64,000 bases of DNA, from NCBI RefSeq assembly GCF_009295825.1, contig NZ_WHKF01000003.1:496001-560000 (forward strand), read 5' to 3'. Below, one piece after another: positions 17,768-27,106 of the stretch. Origin of the DNA: Marinifilum sp. N1E240 (GTDB taxonomy: Bacteria > Bacteroidota > Bacteroidia > Bacteroidales > Marinifilaceae). Position numbers and translations under genes: made by a program. Positions within the stretch are counted from its first letter, which is position 1, and each line of letters starts with the position of its first letter. The notes under the pieces are model-generated. The model was not told the DNA's origin, did not search any database, and saw only the letters and a program-made list of their open reading frames with translations.

Positions 17768-18238
17768 ATGACACATTTAAAAGCAGGGGATAAAGCCCCG
17801 GAATTCAAAGGAATAAATCAAGATGAAAAGGAATTATCTCTTTCCGATTTTAAAGGAAAGAAATTAATCCTATACTTCTACCCAAAAGATAACACACCAG
17901 GCTGCACCGCTGAATCATGCAATTTAAATGAGAACTACGATGCACTTACTCAAGCCGGATTTGAAGTTCTTGGAGTAAGCCCTGATAAAATTGCTTCACA
18001 CAATAAATTTATTGCAAAACACAATCTTTCTTTCAATTTAATTGCCGACACCGAAAAAGAAATATTGGAAGCATACGGGGCATGGGGCATGAAAAAATTA
18101 TATGGAAGAGAATATATGGGCGTACTAAGAACTACTTTCGTTATTTCAGAGGATGGTATTATTGAAAAAATCTTTCCTAAAGTAAAAACAAAAGATCATA
18201 CCAATCAGATTCTATCTGAAATGGGATTAGAACTATAA
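17768..18238 (+). CDS. bcp: Thioredoxin-dependent thiol peroxidase Bcp (PrxQ type)
   Basis: Reduces hydrogen peroxide and organic peroxides in the cytoplasm at the expense of thioredoxin. The 156-residue peroxiredoxin has peroxidatic C46 and resolving C51 in the PGCTAESC motif of atypical 2-Cys PrxQ/Bcp proteins, preceded by LYFYPKDNT. Threonine and arginine active-site partners are visible (T43, and R in VLRTTFVI). It is followed 23 bases later by recA on the same strand, perhaps transcribed together. Confidence 0.93.
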   Translation: MTHLKAGDKAPEFKGINQDEKELSLSDFKGKKLILYFYPKDNTPGCTAESCNLNENYDALTQAGFEVLGVSPDKIASHNKFIAKHNLSFNLIADTEKEILEAYGAWGMKKLYGREYMGVLRTTFVISEDGIIEKIFPKVKTKDHTNQILSEMGLEL

Positions 18239-18261
18239 ATAAAAATAATTCAATATAAATT

Positions 18262-19281
18262 ATGGCTGCAAAAGATATTGCTGAAATTAACAAAGAGAAG
18301 CTGAAAGCACTTCAGCTTACAATGGATAAAATTGATAAAACCTACGGTAAAGGTGCCATCATGAAAATGGGTGACGAAGCCGTAGAAGATTTACCTGCTA
18401 TTTCTTCTGGTTCAATTTCTTTAAACATGGCATTAGGAATTGGTGGATTTCCAAAAGGTAGAATCGTGGAAATCTACGGACCTGAATCATCAGGTAAAAC
18501 CACTCTGGCAATTCACGCAATTGCAGAAGCTCAAAAAGCTGGTGGTATTTGTGCTATTATTGATGCTGAGCACGCTTTCGATCGTTTTTATGCTGAAAAG
18601 TTAGGTGTAGATACCGAAAACCTATTGATTTCTCAACCAGACAATGGTGAACAAGCACTTGAAATTGCTGATCAATTGATCCGTTCATCGGCTATCGATT
18701 TGGTAGTGATTGACTCAGTAGCAGCATTAACACCCAAAGCTGAAATTGAAGGTGAAATGGGAGAATCAAAAATGGGTCTTCAGGCTCGTTTGATGTCTCA
18801 GGCACTACGTAAATTAACTGCTAACATTAACAAAACCAATACAACTTGTATCTTTATTAACCAGTTGCGTGAAAAAATTGGTGTAATGTTCGGTAATCCT
18901 GAAACAACAACCGGTGGTAATGCATTGAAATTCTACGCTTCGGTTCGTTTGGATATCAGAAGAATTGGGCAGATTAAAGATGGTGATGAAATCAAAGGTA
19001 ATCACACTCGTGTAAAAGTTGTAAAAAACAAAGTTGCACCTCCATTCCGTAAGGCTGAATTCGATATCATGTACGGAGAAGGTATCTCAAAAACTGGTGA
19101 AATCATCGACTTGGGTGTTGAGTATAACATCATTAAAAAGTCTGGTTCATGGTTCTCTTATGGCGAAACCAAATTAGGACAAGGTCGCGAGGCTGTTAAA
19201 AACCTAATAAACGACAATCCTGAGCTAGCTGAAGAATTGGAAAACAAAATTATTGAGGCAATTAATGCTCCTGCTGAATAA
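18262..19281 (+). CDS. recA: Recombinase RecA
   Basis: A DNA-dependent ATPase for homologous recombination and SOS induction. The 339-residue protein has Walker A GPESSGKT (about 73-80), Walker [10 protein letters not shown], the MSQALRKLT and [13 protein letters not shown] (L1/L2-type) segments and [19 protein letters not shown], all canonical. Length is normal and no intein is present. It has a more conserved, GC-richer codon pattern than its neighbours, as expected for a highly expressed gene. No LexA-like operator was recognised in the 23-base gap to bcp. Confidence 0.98.
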   Translation: MAAKDIAEINKEKLKALQLTMDKIDKTYGKGAIMKMGDEAVEDLPAISSGSISLNMALGIGGFPKGRIVEIYGPESSGKTTLAIHAIAEAQKAGGICAIIDAEHAFDRFYAEKLGVDTENLLISQPDNGEQALEIADQLIRSSAIDLVVIDSVAALTPKAEIEGEMGESKMGLQARLMSQALRKLTANINKTNTTCIFINQLREKIGVMFGNPETTTGGNALKFYASVRLDIRRIGQIKDGDEIKGNHTRVKVVKNKVAPPFRKAEFDIMYGEGISKTGEIIDLGVEYNIIKKSGSWFSYGETKLGQGREAVKNLINDNPELAEELENKIIEAINAPAE

Positions 19282-19305
19282 TTTTTTAGATAAATATTTA
19301 TTACA

Positions 19306-19336
19306 AAAAGATTCTCGCATTGCGAGGGTCTTTTTT
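19306..19336 (+). terminator. Intrinsic terminator after recA
   Basis: Stem GATTCTCGCA / TGCGAGGGTC (G-U pairs included) followed by TTTTTT, about 25 bases past the recA stop. Confidence 0.85.
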
Positions 19337-19351
19337 GATTTTACCAAAATA

Positions 19352-19438
19352 TCTCCCTTAATTCTCAAAAAAAGGGAATTCGGGCAGTGAAAGATTGCAG
19401 GCTACAGCTCCCCCTTTTGACAGGGGAATTAAAGGAGA
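19352..19438. repeat. Imperfect palindromic element, possibly a dispersed intergenic repeat
   Basis: The outer arms TCTCCCTTAATTC (19352-19364) and GAATTAAAGGAGA (19426-19438) pair over 13 bp with one G-U type mismatch. The inner arms CAAAAAAAGGG and CCCCCTTTTG (19410-19419) pair imperfectly. The centre is locally GC-richer than the surrounding DNA. The form resembles MITE- or REP-like hairpins found between genes in Bacteroidota. Only one copy is in the window, so dispersal is not shown. Confidence 0.5.
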
Positions 19439-19540
19439 GTGTTCTTAAAATAATCTTCTTCCTTCTTGTAATTCTTAATTGATAATTGTTCACTACATTT
19501 ACAGAGCTGAAAATAATTTATACAACAAACACATACAATC

Positions 19541-21634
19541 ATGAAAAACAAACACCTTTTGTTGGGATTGGCAATTGTTGCTGGCATGGCTTCATGCCAA
19601 ACACAGGCTAAAGAATCCAATGATGATTCATCCTACAAAACACCGGAAAACAAATTAGCTTCGGATGTTATGACTCCTGAAGTTCTGTGGTCGTTCGGGC
19701 GATTAGGTGGAGAGAGTATCTCGCCTGACGATAAAACAGTTCTTTACGGAGTAACTTATTTCAATAAAGAAGAAAACAAATCGTACCGCGATTTATACAC
19801 AGTGCCTGTAGCTGGTGGTGAGGCAACTCAAATTACCAACACTGCTGCCAAAGAGTGGGGCGAGCGATGGACCAAAGATGGTAAAATTGCTTTCCTATCT
19901 GCTGAAAGCGGATCGGTTCAGGCATGGGAAATGAATGCCGATGGTTCTGCACGCAAACAATTAACTGATGTTGAAGGCGGAATCAACGACTTTAAATTCT
20001 CACCAGACGAGTCGAAGCTTGTTTTCTCAAAAGAGGTTAAGCTAAGAAAAGATGTACACGACAAGCACCCTGATTTGAAAAAAACAAACGGTAGAGTAAT
20101 TACCGATGAGTTTTATCGCCATTGGGATCATTGGGTAGAAACTTACACTCACCTTTTTGTTGCCAATTTTAATCGCGCAAACATGCTAAAAGGTGGTATA
20201 GATATTATGAAAGGTGAACAATGGGAAGCTCCTGTGCGCCCTTGGGGTGGAATGGAACAGGTAGGCTGGACTGTTGATGGAAAAACCATTGCTTACTCTT
20301 CTCGCAAAAAATTTGGTGTTGAATATTCTCTTTCAACAAACACCGATATCTACTTCTACAATGTAGAGTCGGGCGAAACCAAAAACATGACCAAAGGCAT
20401 GATGGGATACGATCAGAACATCGCATTCTCGCCTGACGGAAAATACATGGCTTGGGAAAGCATGGAGCGTGATGGATACGAAGCAGATCAAATTCGTTTA
20501 TTCCTATTGGATCTTGCTACTGGCGAGAAAAAATACATGACCAAAGGATTCGATCAAAACGTGGGTCACTTAACATGGACCAAGGACGGCAAATCGATCT
20601 ATTTCATTTCAGACTGGCACGCTACCGATGAAATCTACCGCATGGACATTGCCGATGGTAATATCAACAAAATTACCGAAGGTGTTCACAACTACCAGTC
20701 GGTTCACCCTGTTGGTGACAAGTTGATCGCTAAAAGAGTATCAATGAGTAAGCCTGCTGAGATTTACAATGTTGATGCTAAAACTGGTGAGGCGAAAGAA
20801 ATATCATTCGTTAACAAGCATATTTTAGATCAGCTAACTCTTGCTACCGTTGAGAAAAGATGGGTTAAAACTACCGATAACAAGCAAATGTTGGTATGGG
20901 TAATTAAGCCTCCACACTTCGATGAGAACAAGAAATACCCTGCAATTCTATACTGCCAGGGTGGTCCTCAAGGAACTGTTTCTCAATTCTGGAGCTATCG
21001 TTGGAACTTCCAGATGATGTCGGCTAATGGTTATGTAGTTGTTGCTCCTAACCGTAGAGGTTTACCTGGCTTTGGTCAGGAATGGAATGAGCAGATTTCC
21101 GGTGATTACGGTGGACAAAACATGAAAGATTACCTATCGGCAATCGACAATGTAAAAGCTGAAAAGTATGTAGATGAAAACCGTTTGGGTTGCGTTGGTG
21201 CTTCATACGGTGGATTCTCAACTTTCTGGATGGCTGGTCACCACGACAAGCGTTTCAAAGCATTTATTGCTCACGACGGAATGTTTAACCTGGAAGCTCA
21301 GTACTTAGAAACCGAAGAAATGTGGTTTGTAAACTGGGATCTTGGTGGTGCATACTGGGACAAAAAGAACAAGATTGCTCAGCGTTCATACGCTAATTCT
21401 CCTCACAAATTTGTTGACAAATGGGATACACCAATCATGGTGATTCATGGTGAGAAAGACTACCGTATTGTAGCTTCTCAAGGTATGCAGGCATTTAATG
21501 CTGCTCGCCTAAGAGGTATTCCTGCTAAATACCTTTACTTCCCAGAAGAAAATCACTGGGTGTTAGAATGTCAAAACGGAATTTTGTGGCAACGCGAATT
21601 TGCAAGTTGGTTAGACAAATGGTTGAAGGAATAA
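19541..21634 (+). CDS. S9-family (prolyl oligopeptidase) lipoprotein peptidase
   Basis: A 697-residue serine peptidase of the dipeptidyl/acyl-aminoacyl peptidase group. Lipobox cysteine C19 (GMASC) indicates envelope anchoring. Residues 45-420 form the beta-propeller, with repeated WTKDGK/FSPDGK blades; the C-terminal alpha/beta hydrolase carries S555 in GASYGG, D640 in GEKDYR and H672 in EENHW. The triad is intact. It should cleave short peptides in the periplasm. A possible -7 element TACATTTA lies about 50 bases upstream. It is monocistronic, ended by its own terminator. Confidence 0.92.
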   Translation: MKNKHLLLGLAIVAGMASCQTQAKESNDDSSYKTPENKLASDVMTPEVLWSFGRLGGESISPDDKTVLYGVTYFNKEENKSYRDLYTVPVAGGEATQITNTAAKEWGERWTKDGKIAFLSAESGSVQAWEMNADGSARKQLTDVEGGINDFKFSPDESKLVFSKEVKLRKDVHDKHPDLKKTNGRVITDEFYRHWDHWVETYTHLFVANFNRANMLKGGIDIMKGEQWEAPVRPWGGMEQVGWTVDGKTIAYSSRKKFGVEYSLSTNTDIYFYNVESGETKNMTKGMMGYDQNIAFSPDGKYMAWESMERDGYEADQIRLFLLDLATGEKKYMTKGFDQNVGHLTWTKDGKSIYFISDWHATDEIYRMDIADGNINKITEGVHNYQSVHPVGDKLIAKRVSMSKPAEIYNVDAKTGEAKEISFVNKHILDQLTLATVEKRWVKTTDNKQMLVWVIKPPHFDENKKYPAILYCQGGPQGTVSQFWSYRWNFQMMSANGYVVVAPNRRGLPGFGQEWNEQISGDYGGQNMKDYLSAIDNVKAEKYVDENRLGCVGASYGGFSTFWMAGHHDKRFKAFIAHDGMFNLEAQYLETEEMWFVNWDLGGAYWDKKNKIAQRSYANSPHKFVDKWDTPIMVIHGEKDYRIVASQGMQAFNAARLRGIPAKYLYFPEENHWVLECQNGILWQREFASWLDKWLKE

Positions 21635-21660
21635 CTAAAAACCTAAAACAAGATAAATTT

Positions 21661-21694
21661 AAAATCCCTGCCAATATTTTGGTGGGGATTTTTT
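21661..21694 (+). terminator. Intrinsic terminator after the S9 peptidase gene
   Basis: 12-bp stem AAATCCCTGCCA / TGGTGGGGATTT with two G-U pairs, then a T-run. Confidence 0.8.
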
Positions 21695-21736
21695 GTGATT
21701 ACTTATCAGAAATCAGAATAGCTAATTTAATTTCCC

Positions 21737-21744
21737 TAAGTTTG
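21737..21744 (+). promoter_or_regulatory. -7 element of the EamA transporter promoter
   Basis: TAAGTTTG matches TAnnTTTG exactly, 20 bases before the ATG at 21765. No clear -33 TTTG was found. Confidence 0.5.
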
Positions 21745-21764
21745 CAAAATATTTTTTGATCCCC

Positions 21765-22670
21765 ATGAAGAAATTCCTACTATCAACCACCGTATTAGCC
21801 ATATTTGCTTGTTTACTTTGGGCAACGCCTTTTACAGCAATTAAAATTGGATTACGATATTCTACCCCATTACAATTTGCAGGTGTTCGTTTCTGCCTTT
21901 CAGGTTTAATCATTCTTCCTTTCATAAAAGATTTAAAATTTAAGATCCTTGAATCGAAAAGCAGATGGAGGTTTATACTTTGGGTAGCCTTATTACAAAC
22001 TACTTTTTTATATGGATTATTTTATACTGGAATTAGTTATTTGCCCGGTGCTTTAGGTGCCATGTTAATTGGTGCCCAACCATTATTTGCCGCTATCATG
22101 GCTCATATCATGTTAAAGAATGACAAAATGAGCTGGCAAAAAATTCTGGCAATTCTTTTAGGGATGACTGGGGTTTGCATTATCAGTTTAGGAAGGGCGG
22201 ATTTTGTACTAAGTACAACCATTCCACTAGGTGTTGGTATCCTGATTTTGAACAATATTGTAGGAAGCACTGGAAATGTAATCGTATCTCGCGATGCGAA
22301 GGATATGCCGCCACGTGTATTAGCATCTTTTTCGATGATAATTGGTGGAGCTGCATTAATGCTGATTTCTATACCAATGGAAAATCCTTCATGGGACTTC
22401 AGATTACCCTCAGAATATTGGTTTTCTTTAGCTTGGCTTGCCATGGTATCGGCATTTGCCATTACCATTTGGTTTGGCTTACTTCAACGCCCTGGTGTTA
22501 AAGTTTCCAATCTAAACACTTGGAAATTCATTATCCCAATATTTGGAGCATTCTTAAGCTGGATGATACTTCCAGGAGAAAATCCAGATGCAATATCAAT
22601 TATAGGAATGATTGTAATTGCCTTCAGTTTATTGCTGGTGAATTACCTGAACAGAAGAACAGTCAAATAA
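21765..22670 (+). CDS. DMT-superfamily transporter (EamA domains)
   Basis: A 301-residue inner-membrane protein with about ten hydrophobic helices forming two EamA repeats. The first repeat includes the LLWATPFTAIKIGLRYSTPLQFAGVRF start and LGAMLIGAQPLFAAIMAH; the second ends with IPIFGAFLSWMILPGE. Such proteins export metabolites or take up small molecules; the substrate cannot be read from sequence. The ATG at 21765 is used; a TTG three codons upstream is less likely. A second, distinct EamA gene lies at 42268. Confidence 0.9.
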   Translation: MKKFLLSTTVLAIFACLLWATPFTAIKIGLRYSTPLQFAGVRFCLSGLIILPFIKDLKFKILESKSRWRFILWVALLQTTFLYGLFYTGISYLPGALGAMLIGAQPLFAAIMAHIMLKNDKMSWQKILAILLGMTGVCIISLGRADFVLSTTIPLGVGILILNNIVGSTGNVIVSRDAKDMPPRVLASFSMIIGGAALMLISIPMENPSWDFRLPSEYWFSLAWLAMVSAFAITIWFGLLQRPGVKVSNLNTWKFIIPIFGAFLSWMILPGENPDAISIIGMIVIAFSLLLVNYLNRRTVK

Positions 22671-22674
22671 CAAA

Positions 22675-22699
22675 AAAGACGCAGCGATGCTGTGTCTTT
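22675..22699. terminator. Intrinsic terminator between convergent genes
   Basis: 11-bp stem AAAGACGCAGC / GCTGTGTCTTT with one G-U pair and a 3-base loop, 4 bases after the transporter stop and 9 bases before the stop of the converging ABC gene. Confidence 0.75.
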
Positions 22700-22708
22700 A
22701 CTGTATAT

Positions 22709-25700
22709 TTATTTTCTTCGCTTCTCTCTTCTAACCAATTTAATACTCTCAAAGTAGTTCATCATTTTTCGGAGAATATCTGCCCAAAGCGTAAAGAATA
22801 AGAAAATTGTCCCCAACCAAACAACAGCCAGATTAAACCAATAGGTATCTACATAAAAAGGACCTACTCGTTTTACGTGTGAGTAAAAATGCGATCGCCC
22901 AAATTTGGAATCTGGCGACATAAAAATCGGATCTTTCTTTTGAATCAACTTATAGTCAATTTCTATCATTTTATTCACTTCGGTTCGATTCAAAACCAAA
23001 TCGGCTAATGCCTGATTGTGATACTTCTGTTTGAATTCATAAACTCCATCACGTCCTAAAGAATCCACCAAACGAGAATACTCAAAATCCTTTTTATAAC
23101 CCGATTCACTACTCATTCCCATATAATACAGCTCAACCTGATCCAGAAAACTCTTGGTTTGCTCTGCCACATTCAAACTAAAATCATTCATATTCAGCTG
23201 TTCTAATTCTGGGAAAATATCCATCCCGGCATCCTCAGCCAATTTTGTAATTTCGTTTCTTAGCATTTCAAAATGAGATCCCGTTTTTTCCACATCTTTC
23301 TCAAATTCAACACTACGTTCACAATTCAACAATATGGATTCTATTTTAGGTATCAGAAATGAAGTCTTAAAAGATGCATCACTAATGCCTTTCTCATTTT
23401 CAAAAAAGTGTTTTTCGAATTCGTTATTCTTAAACTGCGCCACAGCCAATGCTTCATAAGTCCATCGGGTCGTCATAAAATCGCCTACAATAGGCACATA
23501 CACCTTGTCGGTAACCCCATAATGCAAATCATCAAATTTTATCATGGCACCTCCTAACAACAATTGAGGAACCAATATCAAAGGAATTAAAATGTAAATG
23601 GTAATTACAGAATTTAAGCCTGCTGAAATATTTAATCCTACCAAATTGGAGAAACATGCCGTTGTAAATAGTACAAGCCAATAGGTTAAAGTCATACCCT
23701 CAATATCGAGAATAAAATTACCCAAAATCACAAAAGTTATGGATTGTATGGCTGACAAAACAAACAAAAACATGATTTTAGATGTGAGGTAACTGATCCT
23801 GCACAAATTCAAAAACTTCTCTCTTTGTAGGAGTTTTTTATCACGTATTATTTCCTCGGCACTTACGGTTAAACCCAGAAACATGGATACTACAACAGCC
23901 ATAAACAGGAAGACCGGAAAGTTTTTATTCTCGCCAAACACATAAGCTCCATTGGTAGTATACTTGGTGAAGTAACCCAGTATTATTGCCAAAAGTGGTG
24001 CCTCAAACAAGTTGATAATGAGATACTGTTTATTGGTCAATTTAGAAAGCACATTTCGAATCCAAAAAATGGAGAATTGCTTAATTCTTCCCGGAATTTT
24101 AAAGTCACTTTGCGGCAATTTTTTATCTGCTCTTAATGGTAAATGATTTGACTCAATATTATCTTGATATTTCTCGTACCATTCCGATGGAAGCACTCGT
24201 CGATCTCTTGTTGGCTTCCCCTGATCATCAATCAATTTTGTTTCTACAATTTGTAAAATTTGATCAGGATTCACATTTCCACAAGTCACACATTCACTCT
24301 CTGAAGCATTTACCTGGGAATTTTGTGTCTTAAAATAAACAATGGCATCAATTGGATTTCCATTGTAAATAGGATATCCACCTCTATCAAGTATCCAAAG
24401 TTTATCGAACATTTTAAAGATATCGGATGATGGCTGATGAATATTAGCAACCACCAATTTTCCTTTTAAAGTTTGCTGCTTTAAAAGATTCATCACCATT
24501 TCCGAATCAGTTGATGACAATCCGGAAGTTGGCTCATCAACCAAAAGAATTGCTGGTTCTCGCATTAACTCCAAGCCAATATTCAATCTTTTTCGCTGAC
24601 CTCCACTAATGAATTTATTCAGAGGATTTCCAACTTTTAAATCTCGAGCTTCATACAAACCGAGATCCTGAAGCATTTTCAGAACCGTTTTTAAAATCTG
24701 AATTTCCGAAAAATCTTTAAAACAAAGCTTCGCATTGTAGTATAGATTCTGAAACACCGACAGCTCTTCTATCAATAAATCATCCTGAGGAACAAAACCA
24801 ATTAAGCCCTGAACAGCAACCCGATTACGATGAATATCAAAATCATTAATTCTAATTTCACCATTATTAAGAGTCAAATTTCCATTCAGCACATTTAGCA
24901 AAGTAGATTTTCCAACTCCACTACCTCCCATAATTCCAATCAGCTGACCACTTTCCTCTGAAATATTGAATTTGTGAATTCCATTATTGGAATTCCGAAA
25001 CTTAAACTCAATATCCTTAGCCGTAAAAATGATTTTCTCTTGTGATTCTTCTTTTAAAAATTGCCCGGCAATATCTGAGTAATAAATTGAGCGAATATTG
25101 GGTCCTTTAATTATAGAACCATTACTCAATTGATATGTTTTTTCTGAAATAATTTTATTCCCTTCGAGGTAAAGATTCAATTCTCCCTCGTATTTAAATA
25201 CCAAAAGATTAACACTTTGGGCGTACATTACTATTATTCGACCATATAAGTTCTCGCAATATAAATGCTTGTAATCCGAATCTACTTTTTTAGGTTCTTT
25301 TTTCATGAACCAGGAAAGATTATCCGACCACTCTGTAACCTTATTATCTATTATCAGAAATTTACTTTTATCAAATTCATCCAATGTATCTCCCCAAACA
25401 AAAGCCAAACAGTTGATAAATTCAGAACGTGGAATCTTAAAGTTTTCTGCAACAATACTAATAAATTCGAACTCGCTTTCACTTACAACTTTATCCTCAT
25501 AAACAAACTCCAAAAGGCGCATAAGAACAATTAATCTCTCCTCCTGCACCAATTCAGCCTTAATTTTAGTACAAACTTTAGATGCCTCAGTCAGTGATAA
25601 AATATCGGTCTGTCGGGAATGCGCCATGGTTTGATATTCCATTTCACGTTTGTAAAATTCGGAGTAATTCTCAAACAGGTGCAAGTATTCATCCTGAATC

Positions 25701-25828
25701 TCAGCTTTCACATATCGACTCAAGAAACTTTCTACAATTCTTTTTCCTTTTCCAGAAATACCTTCTTCCTTAGCATTCGCAACTATGGCAAAAAGGTGCA
25801 TAAGAGCATTTAGTATCGATTCCCCCAT
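22709..25828 (-). CDS. ABCG-like ABC transporter with N-terminal TerB-like domain
   Basis: A 1039-residue fused transporter. Residues 1-140 are all helical and resemble a TerB/DjlA-type domain. Residues 150-260 are a beta-rich region. The ABC domain (about 267-490) has Walker A GGSGVGKST (301-309), signature SGG in 408-410 and Walker B ILLVDEP (427-433), all intact. CVTC (513-516) follows. The permease (about 600-1030) has an ABC-2/ABCG-like set of helices interrupted by a large soluble insert at 800-975. The nucleotide-binding domain before the membrane domain resembles eukaryotic ABCG half-transporters. Substrate unknown. It stands alone with no partner genes. Confidence 0.82.
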   Translation of the reverse strand: MGESILNALMHLFAIVANAKEEGISGKGKRIVESFLSRYVKAEIQDEYLHLFENYSEFYKREMEYQTMAHSRQTDILSLTEASKVCTKIKAELVQEERLIVLMRLLEFVYEDKVVSESEFEFISIVAENFKIPRSEFINCLAFVWGDTLDEFDKSKFLIIDNKVTEWSDNLSWFMKKEPKKVDSDYKHLYCENLYGRIIVMYAQSVNLLVFKYEGELNLYLEGNKIISEKTYQLSNGSIIKGPNIRSIYYSDIAGQFLKEESQEKIIFTAKDIEFKFRNSNNGIHKFNISEESGQLIGIMGGSGVGKSTLLNVLNGNLTLNNGEIRINDFDIHRNRVAVQGLIGFVPQDDLLIEELSVFQNLYYNAKLCFKDFSEIQILKTVLKMLQDLGLYEARDLKVGNPLNKFISGGQRKRLNIGLELMREPAILLVDEPTSGLSSTDSEMVMNLLKQQTLKGKLVVANIHQPSSDIFKMFDKLWILDRGGYPIYNGNPIDAIVYFKTQNSQVNASESECVTCGNVNPDQILQIVETKLIDDQGKPTRDRRVLPSEWYEKYQDNIESNHLPLRADKKLPQSDFKIPGRIKQFSIFWIRNVLSKLTNKQYLIINLFEAPLLAIILGYFTKYTTNGAYVFGENKNFPVFLFMAVVVSMFLGLTVSAEEIIRDKKLLQREKFLNLCRISYLTSKIMFLFVLSAIQSITFVILGNFILDIEGMTLTYWLVLFTTACFSNLVGLNISAGLNSVITIYILIPLILVPQLLLGGAMIKFDDLHYGVTDKVYVPIVGDFMTTRWTYEALAVAQFKNNEFEKHFFENEKGISDASFKTSFLIPKIESILLNCERSVEFEKDVEKTGSHFEMLRNEITKLAEDAGMDIFPELEQLNMNDFSLNVAEQTKSFLDQVELYYMGMSSESGYKKDFEYSRLVDSLGRDGVYEFKQKYHNQALADLVLNRTEVNKMIEIDYKLIQKKDPIFMSPDSKFGRSHFYSHVKRVGPFYVDTYWFNLAVVWLGTIFLFFTLWADILRKMMNYFESIKLVRREKRRK

Positions 25829-25927
25829 TTACAATTAAGGATTTTATTGTTCTTTATTGAGACTGTTCTTAAAATTACAATTTATTTCCAAACAAACAGA
25901 AGCATAACAAGCTTGTTGGCATAAAAA

Positions 25928-25954
25928 AACTGCCACTCAAAAAGAGAGGCAGTT
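25928..25954 (-). terminator. Intrinsic terminator after the lipoprotein gene
   Basis: Stem AACTGCC / GGCAGTT with an inner CTC / GAG; the A-run at 25923-25929 becomes a T-run on the minus strand. It lies 25 bases past the stop of the gene ending at 25979. Confidence 0.8.
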
Positions 25955-25978
25955 CCAATATCTTAATAGTTATACAAA

Positions 25979-26803
25979 TTACTGTACAATGCCATTTCTT
26001 AATTTAGCAACGCTAGCAATAATTTCGTTTAACTGATCTTCAGTCATTTTACCTTCTACAATCTTATCATAGCTCGCTTTTAATCCAGATAATTCTGTAA
26101 TTAATGCAGCCACATTAGGATCTTTCTTTTCTGGTTCAAGAACTTGTAATAATTTTTCTAGAGATTCTTTCTGATCAAAAATTACTTTTACAATTTCAGG
26201 ATTTGAATATGTATTCTCAGAAATGTGAGTAGAAATATACAATCCTTCGATAAAACTACCACTTACAACCAAAAGGGAAAGATTAGCTTTTCCATTCTTA
26301 TTTAAAAACTCATAAGTATCGTAGAAAGAGTTGGTAATGATTTTCACCAATTGATCTTTATCATCAAGATTCTGCTCAACATCTTCAACAAGAGTTTCAT
26401 TGTAAGAACCAGTAATTTCCAAATTATCAATTAAAGTTTTTGATGCTTTTAGAAACAACATGGTTTCTTGCTTACGATTATAAGTACTTGCGTAACTTAA
26501 ATCAGCACTATATACACCTAAATTTAAAGCTCTTGCTTTTTCAGTGAAATATTTATCTGCATTTTCTGTAGAGTTCGATAATCCAAGGATATAATCAGCT
26601 CCAATTCTATTCAACATCGATGTTAATTCGAAAGCAGTAGGAAGTGGGTAAACCACATCTTTAATTTCGCTTTCAATAGCTTTTTTAAGTAAAGGCTTAA
26701 CTGTTTGCCCGTCCTTCTTTTTATCTACAGGCTTACATGCTACAAAGCCAATCGCAAGTGCGAAAAGAACAAGGGTATAACGAGAAATGGTACGTCTGTT
26801 CAT
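25979..26803 (-). CDS. Conserved-type helical lipoprotein of unknown function
   Basis: A 274-residue protein that I cannot place in a named family. It has an N-terminal signal with lipobox VAC (C23) and then a lysine-rich linker. The rest is almost wholly helical (LTSMLNRIGADYILGLSNS, YASTYNRKQETMLFLKASKTL, KESLEKLLQVLEPE, LNEIIASVAKLRNGIV). No catalytic motif is apparent. It lies alone between terminators, downstream of a 303-base gap separating it from the LytTR/LytS pair. Envelope location is well supported; role unknown. Confidence 0.7.
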   Translation of the reverse strand: MNRRTISRYTLVLFALAIGFVACKPVDKKKDGQTVKPLLKKAIESEIKDVVYPLPTAFELTSMLNRIGADYILGLSNSTENADKYFTEKARALNLGVYSADLSYASTYNRKQETMLFLKASKTLIDNLEITGSYNETLVEDVEQNLDDKDQLVKIITNSFYDTYEFLNKNGKANLSLLVVSGSFIEGLYISTHISENTYSNPEIVKVIFDQKESLEKLLQVLEPEKKDPNVAALITELSGLKASYDKIVEGKMTEDQLNEIIASVAKLRNGIVQ

Positions 26804-27106
26804 AGTTTTAAAATTTAATATTGATCGGATTCAAATTATTAAAGCCTAAATTTAACAAAAAGGGAGTAAAATCAAGCATGATTTTTACAATATCTTCTTC
26901 CTGCTCCTTCCTTATACAGTCTATTCTGAACATAGATCAATTTATTATATTTAAAAACAAACTAAATCTTTAAGTGTGAAAGTTCAAATTCATCTTAATA
27001 ATCAACAGCATACTGTATTACAAAATCCTTTCTCCAGTTTATTTAAACAAAAAAAAAGAACCGACGCTGAACTCGGTTCTTTTTAAAACAGACTTGATTA
27101 TAAAAA
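26804..27106. other. Intergenic region upstream of the lipoprotein gene
   Basis: 303 bases without a coding frame. The left part must hold the minus-strand promoter for the lipoprotein gene but shows no perfect consensus. The right part holds the terminator of the two-component operon at 27053-27084. Confidence 0.5.
27053..27084 (-). terminator. Intrinsic terminator after the LytTR/LytS operon
   Basis: 12-bp stem AAAAAGAACCGA / TCGGTTCTTTTT, loop of 8, continuing into a T-run on the minus strand. Confidence 0.85.

Noticed and set aside
22709-25828. Tellurite-resistance operon
   Set aside because: Only one TerB-like domain is seen and it is fused to a transporter; no other ter gene is near.
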